A stretch of 64,000 nucleotides of DNA from Aphelocoma coerulescens. Lineage: Eukaryota > Chordata > Aves > Passeriformes > Corvidae. A model generated the notes under the pieces. That model saw only the letters and a program-made list of their open reading frames with translations, did no database searches and was not told where the DNA came from. A program made the translations under genes and the position numbers. Below, piece after piece: positions 35,501 to 44,500 of this stretch (position 1 is its first letter; each line of letters starts with the position of its first letter). The stretch spans positions 89,450,004 to 89,514,003 of the forward strand of contig NC_091015.1 in assembly GCF_041296385.1 (NCBI RefSeq), given 5' to 3'.

Positions 35501-38500
35501 AGAACTACCACTACCTGAACCAGTCTGGATGTATAGCGGATAAGACAATCAGCGACAAAGATTCTTTCAAGGAAGTCATTGTGAGTTGCTTCCCTAGTTC
35601 TTTTGCTTTAAAAATGCTGGAAGTTCAGGTGTGTGGAGTCCATTGACAGCAGGGTACAAAGGCTTCCTGTGCCTTCCTACATGTGCAGCTGTTTCATTGA
35701 GGCATTAGTCTTACAGGGACTTACATTTTCTCAAAATGCTTCAATCTCATTTTGAGCATGCCTTTACCTTTCCTCCAGTATTTCATTTAATCTGTTGTTT
35801 CAAAGTGTGCTGTAATTTAGCAAAATGCTTACATTTTGAAATGAAAATAGTATCTGTTGGGAAGTCAGTAAGACTTTTACATGCATTTGCCTTTCCCGGC
35901 ATTGTTTTATGGTACAGATTTTTTTTTTTTTTAAATTTTTTTTCTCACTGTTTTTCAATCTGAAAGCTTTGCCCAAATCATGTGGCATCTACTGGGTGGA
36001 GTCTGCAGTGCAGTGCACAGGGAGTGAAGCACCTGTGACTCTAAGTTGCAGCTGGGAAATCCAATTGTATGGAGTAACTTACACAACAGAGTTATGAAAA
36101 CATAAGCACAGATTAAAAACCGAGTCCTGATGGAATCGCTCTGAATATCTTTATATCTTACATCCACAGCAATTAGTCTATACTGATCACATTAATTGGG
36201 TATTGTAGCACTGAGGTGATGTGTGTTAGATTTTAAAAATCAGGTCAAATGCTTGGTTTTATGCCCTTCACCAAACTGTTTTTTTTAGCTATGGTAGTCT
36301 TTTTGCTAAATTGACAAATCAATGTGTAGTGGATGCAGCAGGTTTTTTTAGAGCAAAAATCTCTCATCTTGTGTGGCGGAAGGAAGTGTTGGAAAAGTTG
36401 GTAACCTGTCTATATTGTAGTCACATGCTGAAGTTAATTAGCAGGACATTTAATTTGTGCTAATCATCCCAGGGTAGGCAGGGCATGAAATCAGCTGGGC
36501 AGGTGACGTTTGCCTGCTGCCTGCAGCAGGGGCTGCCAGGCTGCACTCCCAGAGCAGGAGGTGGGCAGAAACCCCTGCAGCTCACCCTCACCTGTCTTTC
36601 CCTGTTGTAGTCATCTCCTCTGCCTGCTTTTATTGCAATCTAAGTCTTGGAAATGTTACTTAAGGGAAACTTTTTTTTGTCGGAGACAGGGAGGAACAGC
36701 ACAGTGAGCAGGGAGATGAACTCGTAATGCTGCTGCCCTTTTGTTGTTTGAGGTCTTCTTTACAAATTAAACCTTCAACCATTATCACTACTCTGCTTTG
36801 AATTGTGGGATGAGTCTGAGGCTTTTCCATTTGTAGTGGATGATTTATGAAAGATAAAATGTGTCCTCTGTCAAACACCTGCATTGACTATACCATAATG
36901 AGTCTGACTGTAAGAGTACAAAACTGTGATCTGGTCTCATACAGGCTCGAGCATGTGACACCCAAATTTGGAAAGTTTGGTCATTTCAAGAGGCATCCAA
37001 TTACCCCTTCTGTGTCAAAGGAAAGCACGTGTTCCTCTTGTTTTAGTACTTCTTTTAGTGTTTTATTATTTGCTCTTCTCCTCATTTATGTAGTGGAGCC
37101 TTGATTGTTGCCATACTGTTTATTCATAAATTCAGCACTTTTTATATAGATACCTTTCCTCCTCAGTTTTACTGGAAGTTGTCAGACCACATTGGAAAGG
37201 TGCATGTTTGGGCACAAAAATGATCAAATCTTACATGCTGCTGTGTTTCCTCCCCCATGCCTTGTTACCTACAAGGCCAGTAGGCAAATTTTGGTAAAAA
37301 CATGCAGGAGGTAATCAATTAATAATTCAAATTAGAGTAATTGCATCTGATGCACAGCTCAGTAGGTCGTTCCAATATTTATATGATTTTAAAGATGAAT
37401 TTGAAAGCAAATTACAACATCATTACAGCATCAAAATGAAATTTCTTAAAAGCAGAGCGATACTTACATGTTCCAAGATGTCCCAGTGATGCCTTCGAGT
37501 GTATCCAATTTGGGATGAAACCAAAGGAATGGACTTGAGCCAGCTTTCTTTTAGTCCTGACTTGCTTTTCCAAGGCCTCCTATTTTTGAGTCTGTGTACA
37601 TGTTATTGAAGAAGCTCACATGTCATTCCAGACTGCAATGGAAGTGATGGAGTTCAGCAGGGAGGAAGTACGAGAAGTTCTGAGGCTGTTGGCTGGCATT
37701 TTGCATCTGGGAAACATTGAGTTCATCACTGCTGGCGGGGCACAAGTGTCCTTTAAAACAGGTGAGAAGGCTGTGCATCCAAATCTGAAGGTTTCTTGGG
37801 GTTCTGAAAGCCTTATTCGTTGTTAGTATATCTGAACACAGCAAGGACAGGCAGTGAAAGGGTTTTACTGCTTTTTAACATCTGTAAATGTCGATTAAAA
37901 TGTTACTTTGGGAGGATGGGGTTTGACAAATAAGGCACAGTAGTCTGCTGCTGGATACTGGATCTTCATTTGGGAAGACCTTGAGCACATTTATTCCATT
38001 AACAGTAATGAAATGCTATTTGAATTTAATTCCTTCTTTGAAATATTCTCAAGTTGATAAAACTTAAGTGCTCAAATACCCTAACCAAGACCTCCACTGA
38101 AAGTATCTTTTTTTAAAGCTTTCAATATTTCAGTTACATATCTGAAAGAATGTATGTCTAAATGTATGTCTAAAGATGGAGCTGGTGGGCATTTAAAATG
38201 TTTGTTTAAATATGGCATTAGAAAGTAGCATTCTGTACTACTTTATATACTACATTATAGCAAAACTGAAAATTAAAGTATGCATGGAAGAAAAATTTCA
38301 TTGGTTTATCTTCATCATCCCAAGCCAAGTGGAAACACATTCATGTGGACAAAGAGTCAATTACTGTTTGTGTTTGGAAAAATGTGTTAGGGCAAGTAGT
38401 GAATTCTTTGAATTATTGACATGTAACATTAGGGGAAAAATAAATATTTGTGACTTACCTGTGATGTATTTCTACTGCTAATTTTCCTCAGATGTACATA

Positions 38501-41500
38501 TTTATGCCTTTTCATGAGCAGCAAAACAGTATCCTAGAATTTCTAGTTGTGTTTTCATCTCTAAACCCTGTCATTTCAGGAGCATCTAAAATGGTGGTGG
38601 TAGTAGTAGTAATAATAATGGTAGAAAACAAAACTGGTTTCATAACTTTATACATTGAAGGACATATTTGTATTTTGCTTTCTCCTTTTCCAGCCCTGGG
38701 TAGATCTGCTGAGTTACTGGGGTTGGACTCCACACAGCTAACAGAAGCATTGACACAGAGGTCAATGATACTCAGGGGAGAAGAAATCCTAACACCTCTT
38801 AGTATACAACAGGTAAAGGCATCTCAGTTTTGACATGTTTTTAGAGTCTTTGAAAGATGTCTCAGTCTTCAAGTCCAGAGATGTCATTGATCACTCAAGA
38901 ACAGAAGCTTAGCTCAGGCATCAGAGTTGTAATCAAAAGCACTACAAGAGTTTTTTTGGGAAGGGTATAATCTCTCTAGATCCCATCTATTATTCTGGCC
39001 AGGGCTTGTAGCTTGTCTCCTGTTACTTTTATGAAGCCTGATTACTTACCATTTTTTTCAAATTCTAAACATGTAGGCTGATATTCTTTTCATTTTGGAG
39101 ACTTGTGTCAGGGGGGTGTTTTTTCAAAATTTTCAGGAGAAATATTTTTATAATTTACAAGGGAATTAGAAATAGGTATGCATAACATTATGCTTCCCTC
39201 TGGAAAAGGGTGAGTTAAGGTATTATTTCCTACACTTCTCCTTCCTTCCTCTGCAACTTAAGTTTATAATTTCCTAGTTTTTTGAATGCTTTAGCCTTGA
39301 AATGTAATTTTAAAGCCACATAGGTGTACAGCTGTTTTGAGCTAAACTGTTAAATCTCAAATCATGATGCCTTGTAAGTGTTAGTATAATTGCTGTCAAG
39401 CTACGTAGGAATAGGAAGCTTCTTGCATTATACATTGCTTTGTGCTGTGCTAAGGACACTGACCAGCAGAGTCTGGTCATTTCTCAGTCACGGGGTGGTT
39501 GATGTGTTGTGTATTTCTTTAATGCAGGCAATAGACAGCAGAGATTCTATGGCTATGGCACTTTATTCTCAGTGTTTTGCTTGGGTCATTAAGAAAATCA
39601 ATAGCAGAATCAGGAGCAAGGAAGACTTCAAGACTATTGGAATTTTGGACATATTTGGATTTGAAAACTTTGAGGTAGGTTTCAAAAGCTTATTCAAATG
39701 GCTTGTCTGATATTTATGCTTTATTGCTTTACATGTTTTTATCCTCTTCTCTGGAACTTGATTGTTAAACATGTTATGGCAACCCATTCCCTTGTTTGCA
39801 AATTAAAATACTTGAAGTGTATGCATTTTTGAAAATTTCTTGTCTCTTTAGGTAAACCGTTTTGAGCAGTTCAATATTAACTATGCAAATGAGAAGCTTC
39901 AGGAGTATTTCAACAAACACATCTTTTCCTTGGAGCAACTGGAATACAGCAGGTAAGAGAGAGAGGACAAATTTGAAAGAATTTCGACAATATTGTATTC
40001 ATTTGAAATCTTAGTTTGCAGCTACCTTAGCTTCCTTTGAAAATCTCTGTCTGGAGCTGTGTACTTTATAAAAACAAGCTGATTTTGCTGTGGTTTGCAA
40101 GATAAATACACCAGCTTCTCCTATTTCTACAACTAAAATAATTTCAATTAAAAGGCCTGCTTTATTTTCCTTAGGGAAGGACTAATTTGGGAAGATATTG
40201 ATTGGACAGACAATGGAGAGTGCTTGGATCTTATTGAAAAGGTAAGAAAGAATTTGATACTGTTACCTATTGTTTGCTTTTCTTCTGCGGTAATGTGTCT
40301 TTAAAATATTTGTCAATACAAAGAACAAGTGAAGAGACTGGTGGAGCTTGCATGTTTAAATAGCAAACTTTTAATCAGATCATTTTCATGTATGTTTATA
40401 TTGAGGATTATATTGTGAGCTCTTTTCCTTGTAGCAACTTTTCTCTCTGTGTGATTATATACAAAAGCAGTATTTGGAGATGGTTAAAAGGAGTAATTTG
40501 ATCCATGCTCACTCTTGCCACAGGCGGGCTGTGTGAGCTTATCTCCATGGCAGGGTGTGTGACTGCAAGAGTTCAGCCGAGCACAGAAGCGAGTGGCAGC
40601 GGGCAGGAGATCCAGCTGGCAGGACGTGACTGCAGTCAGGGCAGTGTGGCTTTTCAGGAGCTGCTCTGGGCCCTTGGGACATGGCTTATTAAAATGTGCA
40701 CCTGGAGAACTGTGTTTTTCTGAGAGGCTGTATCAACCTGGAGCTTGCTGGACACATTAATTAATTGTGGGGCAGCTTGCTTTGTTTACCACCTTCTAGT
40801 ATGAGAAGTAGGGAACATCAAAGGAAATTACACAGGGGTATATGCAAAGCAAAGGGAGGTTGTGCTTCACACAGGGCAAAGTTAAACTGTGTATCTTTTG
40901 CTCTGCCCCTGGGCACTGTGGGTGCTAAAAGTTTGCATTGGTTCAACAACTGGGTAGATAATTATATGGAAGAAACTTTTTGGAAAGGCTGTTTTACAAA
41001 CTCCTCTGACTCCTGATCGTTGGAGATCTTGGAGGCTGGGGATATGTTCTGGGGCAGTGTCATTGCATGCATCTAAAAACTGCCTATATCCGGAGAACTG
41101 TGGTTTCTTCCAGTAGCTCGTTTTTCTTTATTTTGCCCACAGATCATGTGCTCTGTATTTCAAAAGGAATGTTGCCAGAAAAATAGGATTGCAGTCACCT
41201 TCAAGACTGGTGTTTTAGTAGTATATGACTTTTTTGTGCCTCTCTGCACACAGCAACTTCAAGGACTTTGTGATTTTTCCAAACTGGGGAAAACAGCTGT
41301 GTCCATCTGTGCACTAATTCATCTTCTCCCTCTTCTTGCTATTCTAGAAACTGGGACTACTGGCACTCATCAATGAGGAGAGCCATTTTCCTCAAGCTAC
41401 TGACTCCACCTTACTGGAGAAGTTGAATGCCCAGCATGCTGTATGTGATGTTTTTCTGATATTTTCTGTGCAAACTATGTAGGATCTCTTTGCTTCTGTA

Positions 41501-44500
41501 GAAATTCATGGTTCAAACATATGGGCGCATAGTTCTAGAGGCTTTTTTGGATGTGATCCTACTTCCATGGCAATCCATATAATTTGCTGTCAAGGCTGAG
41601 TTGGTTACTGGAAGAACATATCCTTGTTGCTGTTCAGTTAAAGCTTTCCATTGTGGTGAATCAGTCAAATTCTACTCTTAATTAGAACTCTGTCAACCTG
41701 CAGTAGGTCAGATTATTTAGATCTTCAATTCCCTTGATTTAATGAAGCATTCACATCATTCAGTAAATTACATCATTCACTGGAAGTTTGCTGTTCCCTC
41801 TGTCCGGGTTAGTGTTCCCTTTATTTGGGATCCTTGAATTATTTTTCACGATTTCTGGGATGCAAGCATATCCACCAATCTTCATAACTGCCAGCTTAAG
41901 ATAGAACCTTCTCTTTCAAAGTGCCTTTTGTAGATGGTTCTGACAGATGGGGTTCAGGTTTAGTGTAATGCCTTTTTATATACTATAAATCTGTTATTAC
42001 TGCATGTGAAGCAGCCCAGACTAACAAATCCTATTATCATTATGAATTGCTTGTTTGCTTTTGGAGCACTAATCTTCCAGGGAGTTCACTGGAAGACAAT
42101 GGTCTATTTAGGTATGGGTTGAGAGGATAATGTGACAACCCCCTCCAAATATTTTTCTCTTTTTTTTCCCCTCCAATTAGAACAATCCTTTTTATGTAAA
42201 ACCAAGGGTTGCCGTTCACAACTTTGGAGTGAAGCACTACGCTGGGGAGGTAATTTTTATTTGCTGAAATTATTCCAAGCCGAATTTTCATTAGCTTAAT
42301 TTTCCCCCAAGGCTGTTCAAAATTAACTAAAGCACTCTGTTCCCTCTGCACTTTTTACAGTACCGCTCTTGTGAGAGGTGCCTGACTGTTTGGCTTTGTT
42401 GTTTGAACCAGCTCTGTTTCCTTCTAGGTCCAGTATGATGTCAGGGGGATCTTGGAGAAGAACAGAGATACTTTCAGAGATGATCTCCTGAACTTGTTAC
42501 GTGAAAGCAGGTGAGTTTCTGTGGGTTTTGTTAAGGAAAAAGGGATGTTGTATCAACTAATTCTGCCAGGATTGTTAAGGAAAAAGGGGTGTTGTATCAA
42601 CTTATTCTGCCAGGATTGATCACCTAATTCTGCTGAGGTCTGAGTATGTTAGATGTTGCATAGCATCAGACCTTGACAGACCTGAAATGAGCATAGAATG
42701 AAATAGTGATGAGTATATCATATCACAGAAATGAGCATATCAGAGTTGCCTGTAAGCAGATCTGACTGTAACAGGTTCTCACAAAGTCGAGTTTACCTGT
42801 ATTGTAGAGTACCTTGTTGCTGTTCAGTCCAGGGCATTCCTAGGGAACTCGCTACTCTGTAATGAGTAAGGATTGTGGAAGCTGTTAGTGGCTTTTAACT
42901 GTTTCAGAGTGTCTCATAGGCAGTGTGCATATGTGGGTTTTTACTTCACTTTTGTATTTCTGGTATTCCCTAATTTGGTTGAACAGTTACTGTTGGGGAC
43001 TACCACAGTGCAAGCTGCCATACAGTAATTGCTTCAAGGGGAGAACTTCTGTTAAGATTTATCTGACTGAAAGCCTGAGCTTGGATGCCTTTGGTACCTA
43101 TATGTCTCATGTCGTTCTGCTGTGTAAGGTTTTAGGGTCCTTACAGTGGTACCCTGTGAGCTGGGGCAGTACCACATCCCTTTTGGTAGGTATTTGGTTG
43201 AGGCTTCAGGACACACAGAGGAACAGTAGAAGAAGAGGGAGCTGAGCCTGGGTGTTGCTGTCTCATCTACTGCCCTCCCCTATCCCATCCAGTCACCCTG
43301 CCTTGCTGTGCGAGTTGCTTGCTTGTAAATCCCTTAAGCCCTTCTGTGGAGGCGAAACAGTTAATAAGCATTTCCCTCTCTGTGTTATTTGTTCTGGATT
43401 TATGACATTTTGGCTATAACATCTGTCAATTGAAGCATCTAGGTAAAAAGAATAAATGAGTTAAACTTGGCTGGGCCTAGTTTTGCTTTTGCACCAACAT
43501 CTGTGTGGAGCTTGAATTAAAATGTCTGTGTTTCTGTAGAAATGGTAAGAGGAGGGTACCTAACTGATAGAGCAGAATACAGCATGCACAGCTGGCATCT
43601 AAAGTGAGGCTTACATGGATGGCTATTTTGTGTTACATCCCTAACCAGTCTTAGTTCAGGTACAATTCCAGTTGCCGTCTGCTGGAGTTTTGGTTGAGTG
43701 AGTGGAGTAAAATGCAGTAAAGCCTCTAGGACTTCACACTTCATTTCCCTAATGATGTGTTTGGAGTGGAGAAGAAAGAACCTCCTTGTTTTGTTTTTAT
43801 TTTTAATCCCCTGCATAAGTTCTGCAAAGTCAAAATCTATTGTTTATTAAAGATTGTGGAGAAAATCAATAAGTGAGTTTTTGATGGAGGAGCTTCTTGC
43901 TAAGAGATAGTGCTTTCTTTGCATTCTACAATGGTGAACCTCATAGTCTGTTAAGATCCACTTCAGAAATACTGTTTTTCTTTTCCATTTCAGTCTTGAT
44001 TTCATCTATGATCTATTTGAACATGTTTCAAGTCGCAACAATCAGGACACTCTTAAATGTGGAAGCAAGCACCGAAAACCCACTGTCAGTCTCCAGTTCA
44101 AGGTTAGTTAAAGTGTCATCTCTGCTCTGTAGCTAATCAGTGATAGACAAACCCTGGTCAGTAAAGAACAGGTGCAGGTTGAAAGAGGCCAAACTTGAGC
44201 ATGAACACATTTCTGTCTCTTCTATGACACTGCTAATTAACCGATTGACCATCCTGGCTAGTTTCAAGTAGACACTAACCTTTGCATCACACCATCCCCA
44301 CAAAACTGTTGCATTCACCACTTGCTTATTTGTCCTTATTTTAAAGCTCATCTATGAAGTTGTCCTGGTTTGTCTTTATAACCTAGATCCAACCACAAAA
44401 TCCCACAAAGCCTTACAGCAGTGCCTGTATGCTAAGAAAAATAAGTGCTGAATAAATACCTCATTAAGGTGTTGCCTTGCTTTAACTTAAAGTTTGGAAG

